Source of the DNA: CAIVAT01 sp964525995
Lineage (GTDB): Bacteria; Bacteroidota; Bacteroidia; Bacteroidales; FEN-979
Length of the DNA: 64,000 nt
NCBI GenBank assembly: GCA_964525995.1
Contig: CAZGIM010000002.1
Coordinates: 186,001-250,000 of the forward strand
Reading direction: 5' to 3'
Part shown: piece by piece, positions 33,709 to 41,881 of the stretch
Layout of the letters: every line of letters starts with the position of its first letter
Position numbering within the stretch: position 1 is the stretch's first letter
Translations under genes and position numbers: made by a program
The notes under the pieces: generated by a model
What the model saw: the letters and a program-made list of their open reading frames with translations, nothing else
Told to the model about the DNA's origin: nothing
Database searches by the model: none

Positions 33709-33714
33709 AATCTT

Positions 33715-34140
33715 TTATTTGTTCATAAAGTCAGGCCTTTTTAACTGTTCAACCGGAATTTCGAAGAGGCGGGCATACCGTTCCAGCATGGCAGGACTGA
33801 GTTGCCTGAAACCGGCCGGTATCAGATGCCAGCGTACCCTGATCCAATTGATCTCCATGTAAGCCGACAACATGGCCGGACCCATAAGCATCTTCTCCAT
33901 GTAGTAGGCAACAGGACTCACCTTCCCTGACCTGACCCTCTCTTTGACATCCTCCAACCGGGCTTCTACGGCATCCCAACCTTGCTCGATAATTACCTGA
34001 GTCGCCTGGTTCTGGTACGATAGCCCCTTTGTAAAACCATGCTCTTTATCAAATCCGTAAAACATCTCCTTGTTGGTAAGATAATCGGGGATATCTTCCT
34101 TTTCCTGAAGCTTGTCGAAGGGATCTTTTTGTTCATTCAT
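33715..34140 (-). CDS. Small unknown protein paired with BtrH-like copy A
   Basis: 141 residues, soluble, charged at the N-terminus. It shares GKVSPVAYYMEKMLMGPAML and the C-terminal LERYARLFEIPVEQLKRP with the 131-residue protein at 32289-32684. The start overlaps the dehydratase stop by 4 bases; the stop is 6 bases before BtrH-like copy A. Function unknown. The C-terminal helix pair resembles a DNA-binding turn, but the rest does not look like a regulator. Confidence 0.8.
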   Translation of the reverse strand: MNEQKDPFDKLQEKEDIPDYLTNKEMFYGFDKEHGFTKGLSYQNQATQVIIEQGWDAVEARLEDVKERVRSGKVSPVAYYMEKMLMGPAMLSAYMEINWIRVRWHLIPAGFRQLSPAMLERYARLFEIPVEQLKRPDFMNK

Positions 34141-34550
34141 GGTTGTTCAGGTATTAAAAAAATTTTCAATTCACACGATGCAATCAGGATCTCATCACAA
34201 AAAACCTCACCCTGGGCGATAGTTGCATCAAAGACCTCATGTAAAACCGTCACCCGGGTCGTCAGGGTTTGACCTGCATTCGGAAGATCAACGATTTTCA
34301 GGTTTCTGATCCCGCCGATGAAACCGACCCGTGCTTCTGTGGCTCCCGGTTTTGCTCCGGCGCCACAGGCTGCTGTCTGAGCCATGTTTTCAATCAGACC
34401 GGGTTCGCGAAAGAGCCCGTTCTCGACAAAAACATTATCGCTCCGTATCGTGAAGTTCGTCACGGTGGAAGGACCTGAAATTTCGGTCACCCGGTCAACC
34501 ATCACCATGGGAGGCTTTTGCGGTATGTTTATTTTTTCAAATGATGCCAT
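34137..34550 (-). CDS. 3-hydroxyacyl-ACP dehydratase of the aryl-polyene type
   Basis: A 137-residue hotdog protein with the aryl-polyene dehydratase pattern: INIPQKPPMVMVDRVTEI at the N-terminus and FREPGLIENMAQTAACGAG across the central helix. It should remove water from 3-hydroxyacyl-ACP and leave the trans double bond in place each cycle, which builds the conjugated chain. The start overlaps the radical SAM gene by 22 bases. It differs clearly from the FabZ-like protein at 6652-7038. Confidence 0.87.
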   Translation of the reverse strand: MASFEKINIPQKPPMVMVDRVTEISGPSTVTNFTIRSDNVFVENGLFREPGLIENMAQTAACGAGAKPGATEARVGFIGGIRNLKIVDLPNAGQTLTTRVTVLHEVFDATIAQGEVFCDEILIASCELKIFLIPEQP

Positions 34551-35887
34551 AAAGAACCTTTTCTGTTTCGTTTTCGCATCCGGTTCATGACCGTCGCCAC
34601 ATCTTCATCGGGGAAAACCCAGCGCCGGCCGGTTTGATCAGCCCGCTGTTTCAGCGATTCATAACGGATGTCCGGGGCAATATAATAAACGGGCTCCAGC
34701 AGCGTATCCGAAGGATGAACAATCCCCTCTTCCAGGGCGATCCGGTGAAGCGCCGTACCGGGATAGATACGCATACCAATGAATGGAAAAAATACCGTGT
34801 TGGTGATCCGTTTCGAATTCTCAAAACTTTCATTAATCGTCTCCTCTGTCTCACCGTATCCTCCGATAATCATGAAATGGCAGAAATAGATTTTAGCCCG
34901 ATTACAGTAATCTGAAACCCGCACTACTTCATCAACGTCGAAATGTTTACCGTAATTACGGAGGGTAGTGTCGGAAAGCGACTCGGTGCCGAATTCGATA
35001 TGGGTCAATCCCGCTTTGGCAAATAGTTTTAACTCGGAGAGCTTCAGGTTGTGCGGTGAAAAGTAGGCGCCCCAATGAGTCGGCAGCCGGGCCTCGATCA
35101 TTTTATTTGCAAGATCGAGATTGAACCGGTTGCTGATGTTGAACACCGAATCGGTAAAAAAGACATAGTCGATATGATGCTTTTCGTACAACTCTTTGAG
35201 GGTGAATACAACCCGGTTGGGGTCGAGGGTTCTGACATGTTGCCCCTCAATTAAAGGATAGGTGCAATAAATGCAATGATGCGGACACCCCCGTTTAGTC
35301 TGTACGTTTACCATCCCGGCTTTATCCCAGTAATAGGGCAGGATCGAACGCTCAAATTCAAGATCAGGCTGGTGGATGAACTGATGTCGTTCGTTAACCC
35401 GGACCACTCCATTATTCAGGTAAACGAGTCCTTCAATGCTTAAATCAGGGAGACCCGAATCCAGACTGATCAACAGCCTATAAAGGCTCTCCTCACCTTC
35501 GCCGCGAATACCGAAATCGGGTTCCAGCAGAGAAAACAATTCAATGGGATAGATTGAAAAGGCCGATCCGCCGATAATCAAAGGGGCGCGCGAGTTCTGG
35601 CGAATCATCTCAACAATAACTTTATATCCGTTTATAAAACTCTCTTTACTGTAGAAATTTACATCATCAACATTACGAAGTGATAACCCGATATAATCCG
35701 GTTTAAATTCCCTGAGACATTCTACGAAATCGCCGTTATTGTTCAGATTGAAATCGAAAATCCGGAGGGTAACATCATGCAGGCGTTCCTGAAGGTAGGT
35801 ACTGATATAGGAAATTCCCAGCGGATAGACCGGGTAGGGATTGGCATACCGATTGGCCGAAACGAATAGCAGTTTCTTTTGTTTCAT
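34529..35887 (-). CDS. B12-binding-domain radical SAM enzyme of the polyene cluster
   Basis: A 452-residue enzyme. The N-terminal cobalamin-binding-like fold (about 1-150) contains LGISYISTYLQERL and KPDYIGLSLRNVDD. The 4Fe-4S motif is CPHHCIYC (about residue 208), within VNVQTKRGCPHHCIYCTY. Such enzymes often methylate carbon atoms; in flexirubin-type pigments the aryl ring is methylated, so ring C-methylation is a possible role. The canonical DxHxxG B12 motif is not seen. It overlaps the acyltransferase gene by 4 bases (ATGA). Confidence 0.88.
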   Translation of the reverse strand: MKQKKLLFVSANRYANPYPVYPLGISYISTYLQERLHDVTLRIFDFNLNNNGDFVECLREFKPDYIGLSLRNVDDVNFYSKESFINGYKVIVEMIRQNSRAPLIIGGSAFSIYPIELFSLLEPDFGIRGEGEESLYRLLISLDSGLPDLSIEGLVYLNNGVVRVNERHQFIHQPDLEFERSILPYYWDKAGMVNVQTKRGCPHHCIYCTYPLIEGQHVRTLDPNRVVFTLKELYEKHHIDYVFFTDSVFNISNRFNLDLANKMIEARLPTHWGAYFSPHNLKLSELKLFAKAGLTHIEFGTESLSDTTLRNYGKHFDVDEVVRVSDYCNRAKIYFCHFMIIGGYGETEETINESFENSKRITNTVFFPFIGMRIYPGTALHRIALEEGIVHPSDTLLEPVYYIAPDIRYESLKQRADQTGRRWVFPDEDVATVMNRMRKRNRKGSLWHHLKK

Positions 35888-36819
35888 CCTAAAATGGATC
35901 CGGTTTCGTGTTCAACAGCAACAGAAACTTTTTCCGGTATATTCCAGAAATCGTAATAGTTGAACCATTGCATCGGGTATTTCCTTAATATTTCCTCAAG
36001 GCGTTGGGTATATACTTTTAACACCTCCCGCAGGCTTTCATCGCGTTGCCGGAGGTTCCGGTAAAATGGGATTTGCTGCAACGGGGTGGCGTAAAAATGA
36101 TAGTGCTTTCGGGTCTCCTTGACCGCAAAGACAAACGAAACCGGAACGCCGAAACGGGAAGCAAGGTTGACGGGACCTACCGGGAACAGGGCAGGCTGTC
36201 CCATAAAATCAAGGGTCAGGGTTTTGTTTCCTTCAATGAACCGGTCGCCGTGCATGGCAACGATCTCTTTATCGGCAAATGCCTGTTTGATCTCCTTCAG
36301 ATGTGAAAAATCATCACGGATGACGATGAAGTTTATCTTGCGGTTCGTAAGGATATCCGAAAGATATCCTTTTATTTGCTGGTGTTCGGCATCGAAAAGG
36401 ATGATATGAACACGCTTTTCCAGACGGGTAAGCAGTTGTCCCGCGATTTCCCAGTTACCAACATGGGCGCTTATCAGCAATCCGCCTTCCTTCATCTGCC
36501 GGAGATGCTCTTCTCCTTCAAAATCGAAGGTAAACCGGTGCTGAAATCCGGCCAACATAGCAATTTTATCGAGGAGGATCTGTCCGAACATGTAGAAATT
36601 GCGATAAACGCTAACCATCGATCGTAAGGCGCTGTAATGCATAATGCCCGAATAGAAACGGTAAATCGGCCTTACCGCTTTCCGTAAGGTGATGACAAAG
36701 TACGCGGTAACGAAACAGAGCAGAAAATAGGCAAAAGGTAATCCGGCATATTTCAGGACCCAGACAAAGATTTTATATCCGAGCACCCCTCCACGGGTTT
36801 TCCCTTCCCACGACGGCAT
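35884..36819 (-). CDS. LpxL/HtrB-like lysophospholipid acyltransferase
   Basis: A 311-residue membrane-associated acyltransferase with an N-terminal hydrophobic segment (about 15-50). The catalytic HxxxxE motif reads SAHVGNWEIAG (about residue 110), followed by HGDRFIEGNKTLTLDFMGQP. This is the LABLAT/LpxL subfamily that uses acyl-ACP donors. Such genes are standard in aryl-polyene loci, where they probably place an acyl chain or the polyene on a glycolipid anchor in the inner membrane. It starts 5 bases after the ACP gene. Confidence 0.9.
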   Translation of the reverse strand: MPSWEGKTRGGVLGYKIFVWVLKYAGLPFAYFLLCFVTAYFVITLRKAVRPIYRFYSGIMHYSALRSMVSVYRNFYMFGQILLDKIAMLAGFQHRFTFDFEGEEHLRQMKEGGLLISAHVGNWEIAGQLLTRLEKRVHIILFDAEHQQIKGYLSDILTNRKINFIVIRDDFSHLKEIKQAFADKEIVAMHGDRFIEGNKTLTLDFMGQPALFPVGPVNLASRFGVPVSFVFAVKETRKHYHFYATPLQQIPFYRNLRQRDESLREVLKVYTQRLEEILRKYPMQWFNYYDFWNIPEKVSVAVEHETGSILG

Positions 36820-36824
36820 AGCCG

Positions 36825-37076
36825 CTAATTTAGATTGATCCTGTGGGTGATGTAGTCGTAAAAATCCTGAAGCGTTTTCACTTCGGTCATCTCTTCGGCT
36901 TTCATCTTGAACCCAAAGTTGTTTTCGACAATAACAAACAGGTCAACAAAATCGAGGCTGTCAATTCCTAAATCTCTTTTCAGATCGGCAGCGGGGCGTA
37001 TTTGCGATTCTTCGATTTCAATCTCATCTATCAGGAGTTGGTTGATTTTCCTGATAATCTCGTCTTTCTGCATCAT
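36825..37076 (-). CDS. Acyl carrier protein 1
   Basis: An ACP of about 83 residues with the phosphopantetheine Ser in LGIDSLDFVDLFVIVENNF. ATG 37076 (MMQKDEI) is preferred to ATG 37097 because the first seven residues MHHLTGQ are unlike ACP starts. It sits between the KS at 37127 and the acyltransferase. The two ACPs are diverged, and one may carry the aryl-polyene while the other carries the second acyl chain. Confidence 0.93.
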   Translation of the reverse strand: MMQKDEIIRKINQLLIDEIEIEESQIRPAADLKRDLGIDSLDFVDLFVIVENNFGFKMKAEEMTEVKTLQDFYDYITHRINLN

Positions 37077-37126
37077 CTGTCCGGTTAGGTGATGCAAAAA
37101 TAACTATTTTTCATTATTTCTCAGGA

Positions 37127-38344
37127 TTAAATCTTTCGGACGATCAGGGAGGAGTTGGTGCCGCCGAAGCCGAAGGAGTTGGAGAGGAAGGTATCGAACG
37201 ACGTTTTTTTTGTCGTTGTCACGAGATTCAGTTTGGAGGTTATCTCGTCGGGATGTTCGAGGTTGATGTTGGGAGCGATAAATCCCTCATTCATCATCAG
37301 CGTGGAGTATATGACCTCGCTGGCGCCACCCATCCACATCTCATGTCCGGTCATCGATTTGGTACTGCTGACGAGAGGCTTCGACTTCCCGAAAACCAGG
37401 TCAATCGCCGATGCTTCGTTGCTGTCGCCCGCCGGGGTAGATGTTGCGTGGGCGTTGATATAACCGATCGACTCAGGGCTGATATCCCTGTCCTTTAATG
37501 CTTTCTGCATGGCGCGAACCGGTCCGTCAACATTGGGTAAGGAGATATGTTCACCATTTGATGAGAATCCATAACCAACCATCTCTCCGAAAATGTAAGC
37601 TCCCCGCTTTCGGGCCGATTCATAGCTCTCGAGGATCAGGGTAGCCGCACCGCCGCTGGGGACCAGACCGTCGCGGTCACGATCGAAGGGCCTCGATGCT
37701 TTTTCAGGCTCCGCCTCGCGGATCGAGAACGCGTTAAGGGCATCAAAACTGGCAGTCGATTCGGCATTGATCTCTTGGGCACCGCCGCAAATGATCATCT
37801 CCTGAAGCCCCTGTCTGATCAGCAGATAACCGATTCCCAGTGCATGCGATCCGCTGGCACAGGCCCCGCTCAGTGTGAAATTGACTCCTTTCAGCCGGAA
37901 GATCACCGAAAGGTTCATCGATACAGTCGAATTCATCGACTGAAAAATATATCCCGACCCGATCATCATCGTATCTTTCTTCTGACGGAGAATATCGACC
38001 GATTCGACAACCGGAACCGCCGAACTGTCATTCCCGAAAAGAATCCCGACTTCATGTGTATCAAGGTACTCCTGATCAAGAACAGCAGTTTTGAGGGCTT
38101 CAACCGTCGAAAGATAGGCATATTCACCCTGTACCGGAAGCCCGACGCGCATCCTGCGATCGAGGATACCCTTAAGCTGCGGGCGCTCGACAAATCCGGT
38201 TAACGCCGACCTGAACCCAAGCTCCTTCCGAACCGGATCAAAGATGATACCCGATCGGCCATGGTACAACGAATCCCTGACCTCCGTAAGGTTCTTACCG
38301 ATTACGGAGTAAATTCCCATCCCTGTAATGACGACCCTGTGCAT
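37127..38344 (-). CDS. Beta-ketoacyl-ACP synthase (KAS II-type), fourth intact copy
   Basis: An intact KS of about 405 residues. The Cys is in FTLSGACASGSHALG (about residue 170), the His motifs are NAHATSTPAGDSNE and KSMTGHEMWMGGASE, and the C-terminus ends SNSFGFGGTNSSLIV. ATG 38344 gives the usual MHRVVITGMG start. It lies 170 bases after FabG and 50 bases before ACP 1. The WMGG in place of LGAAG at the second His region is shared with aryl-polyene KS enzymes such as those related to ApeO/ApeR; this comparison is from memory. Confidence 0.93.
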   Translation of the reverse strand: MHRVVITGMGIYSVIGKNLTEVRDSLYHGRSGIIFDPVRKELGFRSALTGFVERPQLKGILDRRMRVGLPVQGEYAYLSTVEALKTAVLDQEYLDTHEVGILFGNDSSAVPVVESVDILRQKKDTMMIGSGYIFQSMNSTVSMNLSVIFRLKGVNFTLSGACASGSHALGIGYLLIRQGLQEMIICGGAQEINAESTASFDALNAFSIREAEPEKASRPFDRDRDGLVPSGGAATLILESYESARKRGAYIFGEMVGYGFSSNGEHISLPNVDGPVRAMQKALKDRDISPESIGYINAHATSTPAGDSNEASAIDLVFGKSKPLVSSTKSMTGHEMWMGGASEVIYSTLMMNEGFIAPNINLEHPDEITSKLNLVTTTKKTSFDTFLSNSFGFGGTNSSLIVRKI

Positions 38345-38400
38345 CTTTAGCAAGTCAAAAGGCTGTGTTTCATTTTCATTTTACCTGTTATTTAACTTTT

Positions 38401-38418
38401 CCGGATTTTGGTATCCGG
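38401..38418. other. Short hairpin between FabG and ketosynthase genes
   Basis: A perfect 6-bp stem CCGGAT/ATCCGG with loop TTTGGT, in the 169-bp gap between FabG and the KS. No U-run follows on either strand, so it is not a normal terminator. It could be a processing or partial attenuation site that changes the ratio of the first two genes to the rest. Confidence 0.35.
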
Positions 38419-38479
38419 GTTGATTTCAGGTACTCCTTTTTTACCAACGATCACAAAATATAATTTTTAAATTCTTCGT

Positions 38480-38516
38480 TTTCAATTGTCCATTTTCAAT
38501 TGTCCATTTTCAATTA
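38480..38516. repeat. Tandem 15-bp intergenic repeat
   Basis: TTTTCAATTGTCCA appears in about 2.5 tandem copies (15-bp period) directly after the FabG stop, and the last copy forms the FabG stop region. Same word-like style as 3422-3600. No gene is visible. Confidence 0.65.
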
Positions 38517-39242
38517 TGTGTACAGCCCGCCGTTTACGTGAATTACCGAGCCAGTCACATAGGAGGCTTGTTCTCCGGCAAGGAATCCGACCACTTCGGC
38601 AACCTCTTCCGGTTTTCCGAATCTTCCCATCGGGATCATGACCTTGAGTTGTCCTTCATCCAGGTCTTTGGTCATGTCGGTGCGGATAAACCCCGGGGCA
38701 ACAGCATTCACCGTTACATTTTTCTTGGCAACCTCCTGGGCCAGCGCCTTGGTAGCGCCGATAATTCCGCCTTTGGCTGCTGAATAATTTGCCTGCCCGG
38801 GTAGTCCCTTCACGCCCGAAAGAGATACTACATTAACAATCCGTCCCCACTTGTTTATCAGCATATCTTTCAGGAGAAACCGGGTGATGTAAAGAAAACT
38901 GTTCAGATTGGTATTCATCACATCAAACCACTCCTCATTCTTCATCCACATCACCAAGGCATCTTTCCGGATACCGGCATTGTTGACCAACACGGAGATA
39001 TGAGAGCCCTCATGGTTGCGCTGCCATTCACCGAGCGCAGCTTCAGTCTCGGCCTGTGAAGCGACATCAAATTGCAAAACTTCAGCTTCACCTCCGGTTT
39101 CCCGGACCATCTGCAGTGTCTTTTCGGCTTCGGTAATGTTTGTGTGATAGTTGATGAGAACATGATATCCCATGGCAGCCAGTTTCAGCGAGATCGCTCT
39201 TCCGATCCCTCTTGAACCTCCTGTAACCAATGCGTATTTCAT
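38514..39242 (-). CDS. fabG: 3-oxoacyl-ACP reductase (FabG-like SDR)
   Basis: A 242-residue short-chain dehydrogenase with NADP(H) motif TGGSRGIGRAIS, NNAGIRKD and the catalytic YSAAKGG. The tail ends YVTGSVIHVNGGLYT as in FabG. It reduces 3-oxoacyl-ACP to 3-hydroxyacyl-ACP in each extension cycle. It is the second gene from the cluster promoter, 67 bases after the ammonia-lyase. FabG-like reductases are constant members of aryl-polyene loci. Confidence 0.94.
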   Translation of the reverse strand: MKYALVTGGSRGIGRAISLKLAAMGYHVLINYHTNITEAEKTLQMVRETGGEAEVLQFDVASQAETEAALGEWQRNHEGSHISVLVNNAGIRKDALVMWMKNEEWFDVMNTNLNSFLYITRFLLKDMLINKWGRIVNVVSLSGVKGLPGQANYSAAKGGIIGATKALAQEVAKKNVTVNAVAPGFIRTDMTKDLDEGQLKVMIPMGRFGKPEEVAEVVGFLAGEQASYVTGSVIHVNGGLYT

Positions 39243-39309
39243 ATCGGATCTGTCAATTATTGATATTGCCTGTCATAGAGATTCAACGATCAACGCTGTG
39301 TCTGCAAGG

Positions 39310-40860
39310 CTAATCGATTAACGGGAACTTGGGCTTGTTTTCCAGAATATAGAAAGCAATTTGCTGAATCTCCTTGTACTTAGTCGAATCCTCCGAAAAC
39401 CTGGGGACGATCTTTCGCAGGTCGTCAAACTTCTTCCTGGAATAGGCCGACAGTTTTGTTTCACATTCCATAAAACTTATGGCCTGTAATATTGTAATCA
39501 TATGAATCGCCAGGACGATGTAACTGTGATCGATCACCCGCTTGGTCATCATGGCCGCATTGGTTCCCATACTCACAATATCCTGGTTATCGTTGTTGTT
39601 GGTAATGCTGTGGATCGACATCGGGAAACAAAGGGTTTGGTTCTCAGCTACCGTCGATACAGCCGTGAACTGAACCCCCTGCATTCCGAGGTTATAACCA
39701 AGCTTACCCAGGTTGACAAAAGGAGGCAGTTTCTGGTTCATCTTGTCATTCATCAGGTAATTCAACTGCCGTTCGGCCAACATCGAGAGCTTTGTGATGG
39801 CAATTTTCAGCTTGTCCATTTCAAGCGCCACATAGTCGCCATGAAAATTCCCCCCGTGAAAAACATTTTTAACATCGCTGTCGATGATCGGGTTGTCGTT
39901 GGCCGAGTTGACCTCGTTGACCAGCACCTTTTCAGCATTGAGAATGGTATCTAAAACGGGTCCCAGCACCTGTGGAACGCATCGCAGGGAGTAATATTCC
40001 TGAACTTTATGGGTAAACACTTCTATTTCTTCAGTCTTCCCGTTGTAAAGATGTTCGGCCCGACGACGGATAAGCTGACTATCCTGAAGGATCGACCGCA
40101 TCATCCGCGCTACCTGATTTTGTCCGTAATGGCTTTTGACCCTGTTCAGCCCGTCGGAAAAGTGATCGTCGTACGATTCCACGATTTCATTAATCATTGC
40201 TGATGCCAGAACAGCCCAGTCGAGAAGGTTTTTTGCATGAACGATATTGATCATTCCGATGCCCGTCATCGCCGAAGTTCCGTTGATCAGCGAAAGACCT
40301 TCGCGGATATGCATGGTGACGGGTTTCAGGTTTTCACGTGCAAAGACTTCGTCTGTCGGCAGAAGCTTTCCTTCGTACCAGATTTCTCCTTCGCCGATGA
40401 GGTTAAGCGCTAAATGGGCCAATTGGACCAGGTCGCCACTTGCCCCGACGCCGCCATGTTCGGGAATATGAGGATTGATGTTGCGGTTGATGAGTTCGGA
40501 AAGAAGTTGTACCACTTCGGGATGGATTCCCGAGCGGGCCTGCATGAACGTGTTGAGGCGGGCCAGCATGGTGGCCTTGGCGTATATTTCCGGAAGCGGC
40601 GAGCCACAACCTGAGGCGTGACTGCGGATCAGGTTATATTGTAACTTAAGTTCACAGTTGTTGTTGATCTTATATTGGGCCATCGGTCCGAGACCGGTGT
40701 TGATGCCATAGATGACCTTGCCTTTGGCAAATTCGAGCAGAAACTCATAATTCGCTGTAACACGGGCCAGGGCATCCGGATCGAGTACGATCTTTTCGTT
40801 CAGAAAAAGAATTTTGTAAAAATCGTCGGGAGTTAGTTTTTGTTTTCCAACACTTATCAT
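39310..40860 (-). CDS. Aromatic amino acid / histidine ammonia-lyase
   Basis: A 516-residue MIO-dependent lyase. The prosthetic group forms from Ala140-Ser141-Gly142 in GGVGASGDLVQLAHL; the catalytic Tyr51 is in YGINTGLGPM. By cluster logic it deaminates tyrosine or phenylalanine to a hydroxycinnamate/cinnamate starter for the aryl polyene. The substrate-selectivity pair is Ser80-His81 (NLIRSHASGCG), which by the classic rule looks histidase-like (Ser-His) rather than like Rhodobacter tyrosine lyase (His-Leu). There are no other histidine-degradation genes nearby, so histidine catabolism is not supported. It is the first gene of the polyene operon. Confidence 0.92.
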   Translation of the reverse strand: MISVGKQKLTPDDFYKILFLNEKIVLDPDALARVTANYEFLLEFAKGKVIYGINTGLGPMAQYKINNNCELKLQYNLIRSHASGCGSPLPEIYAKATMLARLNTFMQARSGIHPEVVQLLSELINRNINPHIPEHGGVGASGDLVQLAHLALNLIGEGEIWYEGKLLPTDEVFARENLKPVTMHIREGLSLINGTSAMTGIGMINIVHAKNLLDWAVLASAMINEIVESYDDHFSDGLNRVKSHYGQNQVARMMRSILQDSQLIRRRAEHLYNGKTEEIEVFTHKVQEYYSLRCVPQVLGPVLDTILNAEKVLVNEVNSANDNPIIDSDVKNVFHGGNFHGDYVALEMDKLKIAITKLSMLAERQLNYLMNDKMNQKLPPFVNLGKLGYNLGMQGVQFTAVSTVAENQTLCFPMSIHSITNNNDNQDIVSMGTNAAMMTKRVIDHSYIVLAIHMITILQAISFMECETKLSAYSRKKFDDLRKIVPRFSEDSTKYKEIQQIAFYILENKPKFPLID

Positions 40861-40911
40861 CGTTACGTCAATTAAAAACCCACCAGAGTTTTGATTCGGG
40901 GATCAAATTTG

Positions 40912-40919
40912 CAAAGGTA
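40912..40919 (-). promoter_or_regulatory. Promoter -7 box for the polyene cluster
   Basis: TACCTTTG on the minus strand fits TAnnTTTG. It lies 51 bases before the ammonia-lyase start and is divergent from the tRNA promoter. A T-rich stretch lies upstream but no clear -33 TTG. Confidence 0.55.
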
Positions 40920-40941
40920 TAAAGATTTTTGAAAAAAGTAT

Positions 40942-40949
40942 TATCTTTG
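40942..40949 (+). promoter_or_regulatory. Promoter -7 box for tRNA-Arg
   Basis: TATCTTTG followed by GCACCCG, a common sequence before tRNA genes in Bacteroidota. It lies 75 bases before the mature tRNA. Word repeats of the ATCGTAAATCG kind fill 40997-41020. Confidence 0.6.
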
Positions 40950-41024
40950 CACCCGCAATACGAAATCCGAACGACAAAGATTTCTTCATTCGTCGATCGT
41001 AAATCGTCAATCGTAGATCAATTA

Positions 41025-41098
41025 GGCTCCGTAGCTCAACTGAATAGAGCATCTGACTACGGATCAGAAGGTTGGGGGTTTGAATCCCTCCGGAGTCA
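41025..41098 (+). tRNA. tRNA-Arg (anticodon ACG)
   Basis: A full cloverleaf of 74 bases. The acceptor stem GGCTCCG pairs with CGGAGTC (one G-U), discriminator A at 41098. The D stem is GCTC/GAGC. The anticodon stem TCTGA/TCAGA encloses the loop CTACGGA with anticodon ACG at 41059-41061. The T arm has TTTGAAT. No CCA is encoded. The promoter is at 40942. A 24-bp copy of the 3' end lies downstream at 41164-41187. Confidence 0.95.
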
Positions 41099-41142
41099 CA
41101 AAGAAAAAGCAAAACCCCTCGTTCTCACCGGGGGATCATGAA

Positions 41143-41159
41143 GAAGGCCGCAGGCCTTC
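41143..41159. other. Perfect hairpin between tRNA and its 3'-end copy
   Basis: GAAGGCC GCA GGCCTTC, a 7-bp perfect stem with a 3-base loop. No U-run follows, so it is not a complete terminator; it may help tRNA 3' processing or be part of a mobile-element scar. Confidence 0.45.
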
Positions 41160-41163
41160 GAGT

Positions 41164-41187
41164 AATCCCTCCGGAGTCACAAAGAAA
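41164..41187 (+). repeat. Duplicated tRNA-Arg 3' end (possible att remnant)
   Basis: 24 bases identical to 41083-41106, which cover half the T arm, the acceptor 3' strand, the discriminator base and 8 bases beyond. The copies are 81 bp apart in the same orientation. Identity extends past the mature tRNA end, so this could be a small tandem duplication or an attachment-site scar of an integrated element now lost. No integrase gene is seen near it. Confidence 0.75.
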
Positions 41188-41189
41188 TC

Positions 41190-41225
41190 AGCCACTTACA
41201 ACATCATTTGTGAGTGGCTTTTTTA
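41190..41225 (+). terminator. Rho-independent terminator after tRNA-Arg
   Basis: A 12-bp stem AGCCACTTACAA/TTGTGAGTGGCT with one G-U pair, 6-base loop CATCAT, followed by TTTTT. It ends the tRNA transcript and lies immediately after the duplicated tRNA 3' end. Confidence 0.88.
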
Positions 41226-41881
41226 TTATTGCCCAACCTTTTGACAATCCAGGCGTTTCTATCCAATTATACTTTGTTATCGGAATCAAGATTATTGCCA
41301 TACTTTGCATGCCTGTTCTTCGGTCGGTTGGGTTGTTTTCATATACCTTGCTTATACCTATATTATTCCTTAACGGTTCGAATATTATACAACGCTTATA
41401 GCCCTGTTTTAGAATTATCGTAAAAAGAAGAAAAATCAGGTATGCCGATGTCAAACAATGCAAAAAAATGCAATTGTTCTTTTTTATGTTTTCTTAAAAC
41501 GCAGAATCACAGGATTTTTCAGTTAATTGAAATATCTTATCCCAATTTAAATACATATATGCCCGAATCTGAAATCGAATGTCTTAACCCTCAAATCATG
41601 TATTATTTCAATTATTAGCACAACGATAGACAAAAAATACCCATGTAATTTGCATTTTATCCAATTCTCATATATATTTGGGAAATGTTAAGCTAAAGTT
41701 CTAATAGGTCCTCTTTTTCTCTGATAATGTGCTATAGGTGAATTTAATCCAAAGAGTTTCAACAACACTGTATTAAAGCGAAAATCGCCTGTGTATTAAA
41801 TAAGTCGTGGTATCTGTTATAAAATGAAGATAATTAAATAGTTATTGACGACATTATAAAAAAGTTAAATATGGTTGCCTT
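41226..41881. other. AT-rich intergenic stretch without a gene
   Basis: 656 bases of AT-rich DNA between the tRNA terminator and the first T9SS gene. Short open frames here are not supported by codon pattern or start sites. No promoter box of the TAnnTTTG kind is clear before 41882. Confidence 0.5.

Noticed and set aside
39310..40860. Histidine ammonia-lyase of histidine degradation (hutH)
   Set aside because: No hutU, hutI or other hut genes are near; the gene leads a polyene-type cluster.
41164..41187. A second tRNA gene
   Set aside because: Only the 3' end is duplicated; D arm and anticodon arm are absent.
41188..41463. A 91-codon minus-strand open frame after the tRNA
   Set aside because: It runs through the strong terminator at 41190-41225 and resembles no protein family; composition is that of AT-rich spacer.
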